57,106 nt of DNA, from assembly GCF_024699075.1 (NCBI RefSeq), contig NZ_JAILQF010000261.1, positions 1-57,106 on the forward strand, read 5' to 3'. How positions within the stretch are numbered: position 1 is the stretch's first letter; the number at the start of each line of letters is the position of its first letter. Position numbers and translations under genes: made by a program. This DNA is from Butyrivibrio sp. GTDB taxonomy: Bacteria > Bacillota_A > Clostridia > Lachnospirales > Lachnospiraceae. This document shows positions 40,601-47,970 of this stretch, one piece after another. The notes under the pieces were generated by a model. It was not told the DNA's origin. It did no database searches and worked only from the letters and a program-made list of their open reading frames with translations.

Positions 40601-41357
40601 ACTTATCTCTTGCTACATTAAGGATCTGCTCATCCGAAAGCCTCTCGCATAAAAGATCTATAACCTCTTCCTGTGAAAGAACCTTATTATAAATTCTAAA
40701 GTCTGATATTGCTCCTTCAAAATATGGATCAACTTCATACTGAGATTTTCCAATATAGTTTCTTGTAAAGCTTCCGTTTGAAAGCATATCCATAAAGCTT
40801 CTGAATATCTTATAATTTCCGCTTGAAGTCTGGCTTATCATCCCATCTGAAGCAAGCTCTCCGCTTACATAAAGTCTTGGACCTGCGCTAGATGCTGTTC
40901 CTTCCATCGAAGGAGTTATCGTCATAACAACATGTGTCCATTTCCCCATTGGCGCAGGCTTACCTGCATCAGCCGGAAGATCTGACTCTTCATAACATAT
41001 GCCTCTTAAAAATCTTGTAAGAAACAGATAAGGACCGTTCTGATCCTTTCCAAAGTCAAAAATTCTCTCCCAGCCGGCCTGCTTTCCGCATGGATTAACC
41101 CATGCAGAAATTGAAAGTCCTGTCATGTCATTTACTTTATCAAAGACACTTTCAGGAAGTTCAAAATATGATGAAGTACCTTCTTCTCCTCCCTGGAAAA
41201 CTGCTGCGTCTACTCCATTAACATTTTCAATAAACGGAGCTTTTTCTCCAAGCGCCATAGCATCCTTATTATTACCCGATTCATCTTTGCCCGGATTATC
41301 CTTATCATCAAATGGATACCATGCAATAAGATTATTACTATTCAAAAGCTTTTCCAT
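37647..41357 (-). CDS. LamG-Ig-GH51 alpha-L-arabinofuranosidase
   Basis: A 1236-aa protein without a signal peptide. Order: LamG domain (about 8-235), bacterial Ig-like (aBig-type) domain (about 245-335), then GH51 catalytic and C-terminal beta domains (about 345-1236), beginning LFGLFFEDINHSADGGIYAE. The acid/base is in GVGNENWGDE (E723) and the nucleophile in VDEHYYRS (E814). GH51 enzymes remove terminal arabinofuranose from arabinan and arabinoxylan oligomers. Typical GH51 proteins are 500-650 aa. The start is ATG 41357, one base after the GH43 stop, with GGGAG upstream; an in-frame ATG at 41381 lies within GH43. An internal enzyme carrying LamG is odd, since such domains are usually extracellular. 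Confidence 0.93.
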   Translation of the reverse strand: MEKLLNSNNLIAWYPFDDKDNPGKDESGNNKDAMALGEKAPFIENVNGVDAAVFQGGEEGTSSYFELPESVFDKVNDMTGLSISAWVNPCGKQAGWERIFDFGKDQNGPYLFLTRFLRGICYEESDLPADAGKPAPMGKWTHVVMTITPSMEGTASSAGPRLYVSGELASDGMISQTSSGNYKIFRSFMDMLSNGSFTRNYIGKSQYEVDPYFEGAISDFRIYNKVLSQEEVIDLLCERLSDEQILNVARDKFLNKPLDMITDHLDLPKTLMKGKVDVSWDIKPEGIIDEKGDLGPIKDAVSLTVTANLKKGDASISKSYRSEAVPAGTIPYELTVHTNEDVLDISKTLFGLFFEDINHSADGGIYAELVQNRSFENFTFNNYSAKSAENGISGGKSYAPLSYWFGDTDKVEVLDEDTLSESLGYDKTCNLHYIKARSDARLINHGFCGEKGECAMAFTIGDYYDFSIYAKSANDTCIEIVLQDSKGRDVSDKTIIKVEGGKDWSKYTQRIKISCKDILDNNKSPFMGQLLLGLSKGCCIDMVSLIPEKVWGLNKEADSKSANDNYKGNPNYRLRPDIMQSLVDMHPSFIRFPGGCISEGSYTWENVYDWKDSVGDVAIRRENFNVWGYNMTMGLGYMEYFQMAEDLNAEPLPVMACGVLCQARSDYANPAGGSLREKYIEGFIDLIDFAISTDFENNKWASLRKSMGHEKPFGLHYLGVGNENWGDEFFANFEIFYKRIKDHLDKVYPGYPLVIVSTAGAQADDDAYKIGWQFLYGKHKGVDSYMFTDGTKSFEEKIDWYKYKEDYIDTIVDEHYYRSNDYLLENVDRYNYYQRAYKNDANGKKVIDEDKCPKVFVGEYASTDKNTLKGAIAEAATMIGYERNSDVVRMASTAPLFNQIATDGTYRWTPDCIWFDKTKVYRTPTYFVQQLFMTNQGEKLLKLDERKIEGGKMTPLKPHGGFTLSASNGRVKFLDINVTSNIDKEVIYHKDYNEGIVLDGTSNTKYLLFDEVDGFDLSDYTVKVRAVKLDEDAVIEIGCGFTKEPGDFDESRISLFKYCIGDSINGTGLKVYKNGLEGYTMGDYSSSVYAGNLRACHMEKVDIGAEVSASLSFGGDNGKKITAFFENGGSVLGDLTYKLESYNRDIFASAVKDEEYIYLKLANATDIKKEVKILFEGNSLGKAQGIVLSADPDLVDVPNVNVPETILPKAYEISLCDNITNIKLDPWSLNIIKIHR

Positions 41358-41358
41358 A

Positions 41359-42330
41359 TCATCTCCCAATTTCGTTATCAAATGAAAATACCGGATTTCC
41401 GTCGTTATCCCATTTAATCGGCATTAAAAATGCATGTCGGTTAGGATTGTACAAAGGATCTCCAACTATCACAGATTCTGTACGAGCGTGATAGACCATA
41501 ATATCGTTGCCATCTTCATCAACCGTAAATGAATTATGGCCTGGTCCATATATGCCCTTTTCTTCGTCAGATTTAAGAACAGGATATCTTGACTTATCCC
41601 AGGATCTTGGATCAAGAAGATCACTGTTTTCATCAGCTGTAAGCATACCAACACAGTAAGCTATTCCTGTCTCACTTGATGAGAAGGTCAAAAAGATCTT
41701 ACCATTTCTCTTTATAACGCCAGGTCCCTCATCAACCCAGAATCCAACTCTCTCCCAGTCGTAATCAGGAGTTGTAAGAAGTACCTGTACAGTCTTTAAA
41801 GTATAAGGATTTTCCATTTCTGCTATATAGAGATTGGAAATCTGTCTTCCTACGCCAACCTTTTCTGCCCAGACGTAGTACCATCTGCCTTTATTTTCAA
41901 AAACTGTTGCATCAAGTGAAAATGCTTTAAATGAAAACTCATCATCCTTGGCTGCCTTTGGGATACCCTTTTCAACCCATTCATCCTTCATAGGATCACT
42001 GCCCTGACACTCAAGAATATAGGGACGAAGTGCCCACTTATTCTCCGCCTCTCCTGCTCCAAAGTAGATGTACCATTTACCCATAACAAAGTGAAGTTCA
42101 GGTGCCCATATATGATCCCCCATAGGACCTGTCTTATGTTTAGTCCATATGGTTACCTCTTCTGCATCCTTAAGACCATACAGAGTTTTGGATCTTCTTA
42201 ATGCGATTCTGTCATATGTAGGAATTGAAGCTGTAAAATAATACCAGCCGTCATCACTCTTCACTACATAAGGGTCTGCTCTTTGAAGTATCCATGGTTC
42301 ATTGAATTTAAGATTTGTATCTCCCATCAT
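41359..42330 (-). CDS. GH43 exo-alpha-L-arabinofuranosidase (intracellular)
   Basis: A 323-aa single-domain five-blade propeller enzyme without a signal peptide. Catalytic triad: ADPYVV (base D19), SLDATVFE (D140, pKa modulator) and VDEGPGVI (acid E201); the metal/active-site His is in GPGHNSF. The compact form and its pairing with GH51 suggest release of arabinose from alpha-1,5-arabino-oligosaccharides; a xylosidase activity cannot be excluded. Two ATGs (42330, 42327) follow GAGG; the second has better spacing. It is first of the two-gene GH43-GH51 operon, translationally coupled to GH51. Confidence 0.9.
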   Translation of the reverse strand: MMGDTNLKFNEPWILQRADPYVVKSDDGWYYFTASIPTYDRIALRRSKTLYGLKDAEEVTIWTKHKTGPMGDHIWAPELHFVMGKWYIYFGAGEAENKWALRPYILECQGSDPMKDEWVEKGIPKAAKDDEFSFKAFSLDATVFENKGRWYYVWAEKVGVGRQISNLYIAEMENPYTLKTVQVLLTTPDYDWERVGFWVDEGPGVIKRNGKIFLTFSSSETGIAYCVGMLTADENSDLLDPRSWDKSRYPVLKSDEEKGIYGPGHNSFTVDEDGNDIMVYHARTESVIVGDPLYNPNRHAFLMPIKWDNDGNPVFSFDNEIGR

Positions 42331-42700
42331 TGACCTCGTTTCTTGGCTGCTAAAGAGAGCATTTTTCTCCTTGCAAGCAAATTTGTTTTATTTGTTTGTG
42401 TCTAAATAAATTACTTTACTAATTTCTAAATTATATGGGGTATACAGCTTCTTTGCAAGACTGTTTTAGAATTTAAAGACCAAAAAGATGCTTTTCTTTA
42501 CATTTTTATAAAATATAGCCAATTTATTTTAGTAAAAACTGTTTATTATTATAGATAAAAATGCGCGCAAAAAATGCGTAGCAAGTTGCTACGCATTTTT
42601 CGTAAGAATGATTTTTTATATAAATATATATATAAGACTATTTATATAAGACTAATTATATAGTCATTACTCTTTGTTATTTCATTTAAGAAGTCACTTT
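42331..42700. other. Intergenic region between purB and the GH43-GH51 operon
   Basis: 370 AT-rich bases with no gene. It must hold the GH43 promoter, not pinned down, and ends with the purB terminator. ATATAAGACTA occurs twice in tandem around 42629-42655. A TATAGATAAAA string (about 42550) resembles part of repeat B upstream of the transport operon, read on the opposite strand, so a shared regulator site is possible. Confidence 0.4.
42570..42600. terminator. Strong hairpin terminator between purB and the GH43-GH51 operon
   Basis: 13-bp stem AAAAATGCGTAGC/GCTACGCATTTTT with a 5-base loop; U-runs on both strands, acting for purB (minus). Confidence 0.92.
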
Positions 42701-44134
42701 TTAAACGTTGATCTCAGCTTTTACTCCAAGCTCATCCTTATTAGCTTCAAGTATAGGAGCAACCACTTCACCAAGGAACTTTTCTACCTGGTGAGCACTG
42801 CATCCAACATATTTGGAAGGATCCATTGATTTCTGAAGATCCTCAAGTGACATATGGAATGCAGGATCAGCAGCTATAAGCTCAAGAAGGTTATTATCCT
42901 TACCTTCAACCTTAACATTCTTGCCAGCTTCCATAGAAAGCTCTCTGATTCTTTCATGAAGCTCCTGACGGTCTCCGCCTGCCTTTACAGCATCCATCAT
43001 GATATTCTCTGTAGCCATGAATGGAAGCTCAGACATAAGACGCTTTTCAATTACCTTAGGATATACAACAAGTCCGTCAACTACGTTAAGGCACAGATCA
43101 AGGATACCATCTGTTGCAAGGAAGCCTTCCGGAACTGAAAGTCTCTTATTAGCAGAATCATCAAGTGTACGCTCAAACCACTGAGATACCTCTGTGATCG
43201 CAGGATTAAGTGTATCAACCATCACATATCTTGCAAGAGAGCAAATACGCTCTGATCTCATAGGATTACGCTTATAAGCCATAGCAGAAGAACCGATCTG
43301 GCTCTTTTCAAATGGCTCTTCAACTTCCTTAAGGTGCTGAAGAAGTCTTATATCCTGTGCCATCTTGGTAGCAGACTCAGCGATTCCTGCAAGAACATTT
43401 ACAACCTTAACATCAATCTTACGTGTATAAGTCTGACCTGATACGCTGACCCAGTTACTAAAGCCCATCTTCTCAGCGATCATAGGATCAAGCTTATCAA
43501 CCTTTGAAAGGTCGCCTTCAAAGAGCTCTAAAAATGATGCCTGTGTACCTGTAGTACCCTTGCATCCAAGAAGTCTCATATTATCAAGTACATAATCAAG
43601 ATCTTCAAGATCATATGTGAAGTCCTGAAGCCAGAGACAAGCTCTCTTACCTACTGTTGTAGGCTGTGCAGGCTGGAAATGTGTAAAGCCAAGTGTAGGA
43701 AGGCTCTTATACTCATCAGCAAACTTTGAAAGCTCAGCTATAACATTTACAAGCTTCTTACGAACAAGTCTTAAACCTTCAGTCATTATAATAATGTCAG
43801 TATTATCACCAACATAACATGAAGTAGCACCAAGGTGAATAATAGGCTTTGCCTTAGGGCACTGAACACCAAAAGCATATACATGACTCATAACGTCATG
43901 ACGAACCTCTTTCTCACGAGCTTTGGCAACATCATAATTGATGTCATCCTGATGCTCTTTCATCTCATCTATCTGTTCCTGAGTAATACCAAGTCCAAGT
44001 TCCTTTTCAGTTTCTGCAAGCGCAATCCAGAGCCTTCTCCATGTTCTGAATTTCTTATCCTGTGAAAAAATATACTGCATCTGAGGGCTTGCATAACGCT
44101 CAGATAATGGACTGGAATAACGATCCGTACTCAT
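42701..44134 (-). CDS. purB: Adenylosuccinate lyase
   Basis: A 477-aa cytosolic enzyme catalysing two fumarate-releasing steps of purine synthesis (SAICAR to AICAR, adenylosuccinate to AMP). The fumarase/aspartase signature SSAMAYKRNPMRSE is present (the mobile loop with the catalytic Ser), along with HLGATSCYVGDN and FTHFQPAQPTTVGKR blocks. It belongs to the longer (about 475-aa) subfamily. The ATG at 44134 has AGGAGG 5-6 bases upstream and gives MSTDRYSSPLSERYAS; the frame to 44167 adds unsupported residues. A plausible promoter is TTGTCA-N18-TATATT (near 44200-44230). A strong terminator follows. Confidence 0.97.
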   Translation of the reverse strand: MSTDRYSSPLSERYASPQMQYIFSQDKKFRTWRRLWIALAETEKELGLGITQEQIDEMKEHQDDINYDVAKAREKEVRHDVMSHVYAFGVQCPKAKPIIHLGATSCYVGDNTDIIIMTEGLRLVRKKLVNVIAELSKFADEYKSLPTLGFTHFQPAQPTTVGKRACLWLQDFTYDLEDLDYVLDNMRLLGCKGTTGTQASFLELFEGDLSKVDKLDPMIAEKMGFSNWVSVSGQTYTRKIDVKVVNVLAGIAESATKMAQDIRLLQHLKEVEEPFEKSQIGSSAMAYKRNPMRSERICSLARYVMVDTLNPAITEVSQWFERTLDDSANKRLSVPEGFLATDGILDLCLNVVDGLVVYPKVIEKRLMSELPFMATENIMMDAVKAGGDRQELHERIRELSMEAGKNVKVEGKDNNLLELIAADPAFHMSLEDLQKSMDPSKYVGCSAHQVEKFLGEVVAPILEANKDELGVKAEINV

Positions 44135-44449
44135 AACATCCTCCTGACCTTTGCTATCAATATACAAATAATTCTCGCCTTTATAATACTATCAGATACA
44201 TCTGAATATAGATCAGCATCAAACTATCTGACAATACATATCAAGGTAGTAATTATATTTGCGATATACTATAAATAATATCTTATACATAAAACATCAA
44301 GATATTTTTAATGCAATCGCCTTTACATTTATAGCAAATCTCACCGATTTAATCAAGCTTTTTTGAACAGATGTTCAAAATGTTTTATCAGCAATCTGTC
44401 AGCAGGCATACGAGAGTATTCTTAATGCGAAAATGAAAATAAATGATTC
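44135..44449. other. Intergenic region between the unknown operon and purB
   Basis: 315 AT-rich bases. It contains the likely purB promoter and a TTTTGAAC-AGAT-GTTCAAAA dyad (core 44365-44376) that could be a weak terminator of the upstream operon or a LexA-type GAAC-N4-GTTC box. No gene. Confidence 0.4.
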
Positions 44450-45706
44450 TTACAGCTCGACTCCCTGGAATCTTGCAACCTGATCAAGAATTTCATTGGC
44501 GTAGCGGGGATAGCTTCTGGCAAGATCCTCAATCTCAGAACGAGCTCCACCTATTACCATCTCTCTGTTATAATCCATTCTCTTTCTAAGGGACTGTCTT
44601 TGAACTATAAGATTATGACGAACTTCTACTTCTTCATTATGATTAATAAGCGCCTCCGGCTGATGCAGCCATATTTCAGGTGACTTAACCTGAGAGTAGC
44701 GAAGCGCGCGAAGAAGTTCTCTTTGATCATCAGCAAGCTGCTTCTCGGCTTCTTCAAACTGGATTCGCTGAGCCCTCTCTTCACGATAACGATCCATCAT
44801 TGACTGGAGCTGACTGCTGGATTCAACCCCATATTTTAAATACATATAATCAAGGAGATTCAGATTGTTGACATATCTGACTTTAACAGTATTTTGAAGC
44901 TGTATAAGACGTGCCTTGGCAGCTCTTACAGTCTTCCTTTCCTGCATACAGGCGCCATGTCTCATATAAAGCCCAACAATTGACAAAGCCGCTACAAGTA
45001 TTACAAGCATATATGCAAGAGTAACATCAAGTCTCATGACTGTCTGCAAACTTACAAGTACTATAAGGATCACCACAAGAGCTATTACTGTAAATATAGA
45101 AAGATTTCTATTAGTAACAAGTGCTTTATCGGCTTCTGATTTTCTGTAATCATAAGCCTGACGTTCATTATCAAGTCTGATAAGATCTTTTCTTATCTTC
45201 CTGTGATAGTCTTCAGATTCCTTCATCTTGTTTATGATATCACTACCCTGCCCTTGAAGCTTCTCAACGCGTTCATACTCTTTGTCTGTCATCTTACTTT
45301 TACGTTTCAGGTACTGCTGGCGCTGTTCTTCATTTTCATAGATTTTTCTGGCATACTCATTGATAGTATTACGTTCATCCTTTGGAAGTTCATTAAGAAG
45401 CTCCATGTCGTGGAGGTATCCGGTCACAGTTCTGTATTCATATTGAAGTGCTTCGATCTGCCTGCTGCCCTCTTCCATCTGCGTAAGACAGCTTTGAACA
45501 TAGCTTCTCCGTGAAGCGGCATCATCTATATTTACTCCATCTCTTGAGTAGATTACCTTTTCCCAGTCTCCTACTTCATGTCTTTCGCGATGAAGTTTTT
45601 CTTTTTCAGATTCTTCTAAAGAATCTTTCTCTTCATCTTCGTAAACATCCGAAAGTTCCAGGTCTTCATCATCTTTTTTCGAGCGAAACAAGTCCAAAAA
45701 TCCCAT
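44450..45706 (-). CDS. Two-TM coiled-coil protein of the DUF5717/DUF5716 operon
   Basis: A 418-aa protein not assigned to a named family. Residues 1-45 are acidic; about 70-198 and 255-400 are long charged helices with coiled-coil character; two TM segments (about 202-221 and 228-248) form a hairpin, so both helical arms lie in the cytoplasm. The C-terminal arm includes RYREERAQRIQFEEAEKQ and VARFQGVEL at the end. It is last of four same-strand genes (61 bp after the TPR-like gene). The geometry suggests a membrane anchor or scaffold for the soluble partners; function unknown. Confidence 0.75.
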   Translation of the reverse strand: MGFLDLFRSKKDDEDLELSDVYEDEEKDSLEESEKEKLHRERHEVGDWEKVIYSRDGVNIDDAASRRSYVQSCLTQMEEGSRQIEALQYEYRTVTGYLHDMELLNELPKDERNTINEYARKIYENEEQRQQYLKRKSKMTDKEYERVEKLQGQGSDIINKMKESEDYHRKIRKDLIRLDNERQAYDYRKSEADKALVTNRNLSIFTVIALVVILIVLVSLQTVMRLDVTLAYMLVILVAALSIVGLYMRHGACMQERKTVRAAKARLIQLQNTVKVRYVNNLNLLDYMYLKYGVESSSQLQSMMDRYREERAQRIQFEEAEKQLADDQRELLRALRYSQVKSPEIWLHQPEALINHNEEVEVRHNLIVQRQSLRKRMDYNREMVIGGARSEIEDLARSYPRYANEILDQVARFQGVEL

Positions 45707-45767
45707 GGTCTTCCTTTCCCGAAGCTATAAAAGCACTTCAGCTGCGAATTATTCTTGAATACCAGAT

Positions 45768-46598
45768 TCAAGTACACATCTTCCTGTAATCCTCTTTCAT
45801 GCTGCTTATTATTTCATTCATTCCATTTTTATAGGCTGTATGATTGCCCTCTGTTCTGTAAACAGAAAGCGTAGCAAGCTGATGCTTGTCGTCTCCCGCA
45901 TCATATATAAGCCCTGCATCACTCATCTTCTTCTCCAGTTCCATTGACAGAAGATATGCATCTTTATTGTCAGCCATATAATCGACGTACTGCTTCTCTG
46001 TCATACATATTCTTACGGCATACATATATGACATAAGCGCACTTTTGGTATGAATAAGATCATACTCTTTTCTAAAGCAGTCCGCTGCTTCCATAAAATA
46101 AAACTTCCTGGCATAAATAACTCCAAGATTATGATAAACTACGGAAAGCTCAGAAACAGCACCTTCCGGCAGATTCTCTTCAAGGTACCTGTACTCCTGT
46201 TCAGCACTTGAAAGCTTACCCTTATCAAGGAACATACGGGCTTTATTAAATTTCTTGTCGAACTGATCCATGTGAGAGCTTTGTTCGAGAAGATTTCTTA
46301 TTTCTCTTATCTCTTCTTCTGTGTTATATCCAACATATATAAGGATATTCATTACAATTTCAGATAAGCCGGCATTCTGATCCTTTAATTTTATAAGCAT
46401 ATCTGAAAGAGGCTGAAGGTGAAGTCTGTCCCTTATCCATTCAATAAGATTTTCATCAATATCATCATCTTCAAGCATAAAAGCATTATTGGTTATGACA
46501 TAACACAGCTCTTCAATGGTATAAAGCTGCTTATCAAAGTGTTTCATATAATACGGTGTATCTGATCTTGCACCGACACACATTTTGACATTGCTCAT
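45768..46598 (-). CDS. Helical-repeat (TPR-like) protein of the same operon
   Basis: A 276-aa soluble protein. The N-terminal 60 residues (MCVGARSDTPYYMKHF, LYTIEELCYVITNNAFML) form a block I recall from Lachnospiraceae hypothetical proteins; residues about 105-200 look like TPR helices (KARMFLDKGKLSSAEQEYRY, VVYHNLGVIYARKFYFMEAA). No catalytic motif. GGAG lies before the ATG. It is third in the operon, after the Hsp70-like gene (52 bp gap), and probably a protein-interaction partner. Confidence 0.75.
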   Translation of the reverse strand: MSNVKMCVGARSDTPYYMKHFDKQLYTIEELCYVITNNAFMLEDDDIDENLIEWIRDRLHLQPLSDMLIKLKDQNAGLSEIVMNILIYVGYNTEEEIREIRNLLEQSSHMDQFDKKFNKARMFLDKGKLSSAEQEYRYLEENLPEGAVSELSVVYHNLGVIYARKFYFMEAADCFRKEYDLIHTKSALMSYMYAVRICMTEKQYVDYMADNKDAYLLSMELEKKMSDAGLIYDAGDDKHQLATLSVYRTEGNHTAYKNGMNEIISSMKEDYRKMCT

Positions 46599-46650
46599 AC
46601 AAACTCCATCTATGTACTACTCAAATACTATTTACTAAAATACTATTTTT

Positions 46651-47970
46651 TCAGATAATATTTTCTATTTCTAAGTCTCTTCTGCATGAAACATCAAAGC
46701 TCCATGTAGTACCGCTTGAAGGATATATCTCTCCGAATCCCTGATCTTCAACATATACAGTAAGTATCTCTTCAGACTTCATGCGAAGATCTATCCTAAG
46801 TCTTGTGGTCCTGTCAGGACGTTCCGGAAGGTCCTTGAGCTCTAAAACTTCTTCATGCTGCGTTCCTTCTATAACAGAAGTCATAATAAGTTTAAGCTCA
46901 GGCTTTGTATCAAGTATAACGCTTATGGATGCAGCTGCATCATACCAGGATATTCCTGCATCAAGAAGTGCATGATATACTTCTTTGCCTGATTTATCCA
47001 CAAGCATTCCGATATTATAAAATAGCTTATCCTTTCTTAAGAAAACATAATCAGAAACAAAGTCGCTTGGACATATCTTCTCTCTTGCAGCTATACTCGC
47101 ACCTTTAGAAAAAAGATTATTACCAAGAAACACCCTTCTTCCCATGCAAAGGAATTTAAGGCTCTTCTGCATCCACTGAGATCTGAAGCCACTTCCAAGA
47201 AGATATACGGAATTTACAACAATATTTTCCATATGATGTCTCAAAAGGAACAACAGCTGCTCATCCATCATATCTATCTTCTCGTCTGAAGCAGGAAGCT
47301 CAGGATCTGCAAGGGCAAGATCATCATAATATGAAGTATCAACACATGCGACAATGGGACTAAGTCCCCTGTTGAACCTAAGCAGATATACATACATCCT
47401 GCCAAAATCATAACTTACAGCTATAACATTCTGCTTTTTAAGTTCATCAGACTGATACAGCATATAGTAATACAAACTTTCTTCATAGCTTTGGTATAGT
47501 ACATCACAGCCATCAAGCCCCAGCTTATCGACTACCATAGCAAGGACTTCCACCATCTTTTCATCAAGGTCTCTTGCCGTAAAGACTATCGATTTGACAA
47601 GTTCCATCGACATTTCCATGGACAATAGAGACAGACTTCTTTTTATAAAAAGAGCAAGAAGCGCAACAGGACTGTACTCGGTCCCATCAACTTTTACAAC
47701 AGATCCCTCTCTTGCCTTTTGAACAAGATCATTTATCTCAATATCATCATTTTCTTTTATTCTCTTAACAGCATCCTTGCCATAATACCAGTTAGAAGTC
47801 CCCTTTTCCTTGGAAAGAACAGTTGGAATATTATAAAGTTCCGCTCCCGCAAGGACAGAAAGAGTCTGCGGCATATCAGAATCCGATGACAGATAGGAAA
47901 TCTGGCAGAAGGAATCAGATAGGTCATATCCAAGTACATAGCTTTTAGATTTTTTAGTATCAAATATCAT
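46651..47970 (-). CDS. Hsp70/actin-fold ATPase-like protein (DUF5716-type)
   Basis: A 439-aa protein with the actin/Hsp70 nucleotide-fold landmarks: phosphate-1 LGYDLSDS (13-20), connect-1 QSYEESLYYY (160-169), phosphate-2 VSYDFGRMYVYLL (185-197), adenosine-type VYLLGSGFRS (255-264) and connect-2 NLFSKGASIAA (285-295). Residues about 300-439 are a beta-rich C-terminal domain in place of a standard Hsp70 substrate domain and lid. From memory this matches DUF5716. Whether it hydrolyses ATP is unknown: the phosphate-1 loop departs from D-x-G-T. Its ATG overlaps the DUF5717 stop (ATGA), implying translational coupling and matched amounts. Confidence 0.8.
   Translation of the reverse strand: MIFDTKKSKSYVLGYDLSDSFCQISYLSSDSDMPQTLSVLAGAELYNIPTVLSKEKGTSNWYYGKDAVKRIKENDDIEINDLVQKAREGSVVKVDGTEYSPVALLALFIKRSLSLLSMEMSMELVKSIVFTARDLDEKMVEVLAMVVDKLGLDGCDVLYQSYEESLYYYMLYQSDELKKQNVIAVSYDFGRMYVYLLRFNRGLSPIVACVDTSYYDDLALADPELPASDEKIDMMDEQLLFLLRHHMENIVVNSVYLLGSGFRSQWMQKSLKFLCMGRRVFLGNNLFSKGASIAAREKICPSDFVSDYVFLRKDKLFYNIGMLVDKSGKEVYHALLDAGISWYDAAASISVILDTKPELKLIMTSVIEGTQHEEVLELKDLPERPDRTTRLRIDLRMKSEEILTVYVEDQGFGEIYPSSGTTWSFDVSCRRDLEIENII

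Noticed and set aside
44365..44376. GAAC-AGAT-GTTC as a LexA (SOS) box
   Set aside because: It matches the Firmicute core, but lies about 230 bases upstream of purB and after the end of the preceding operon, with no DNA-repair gene adjoining; a chance dyad or weak terminator is as likely.
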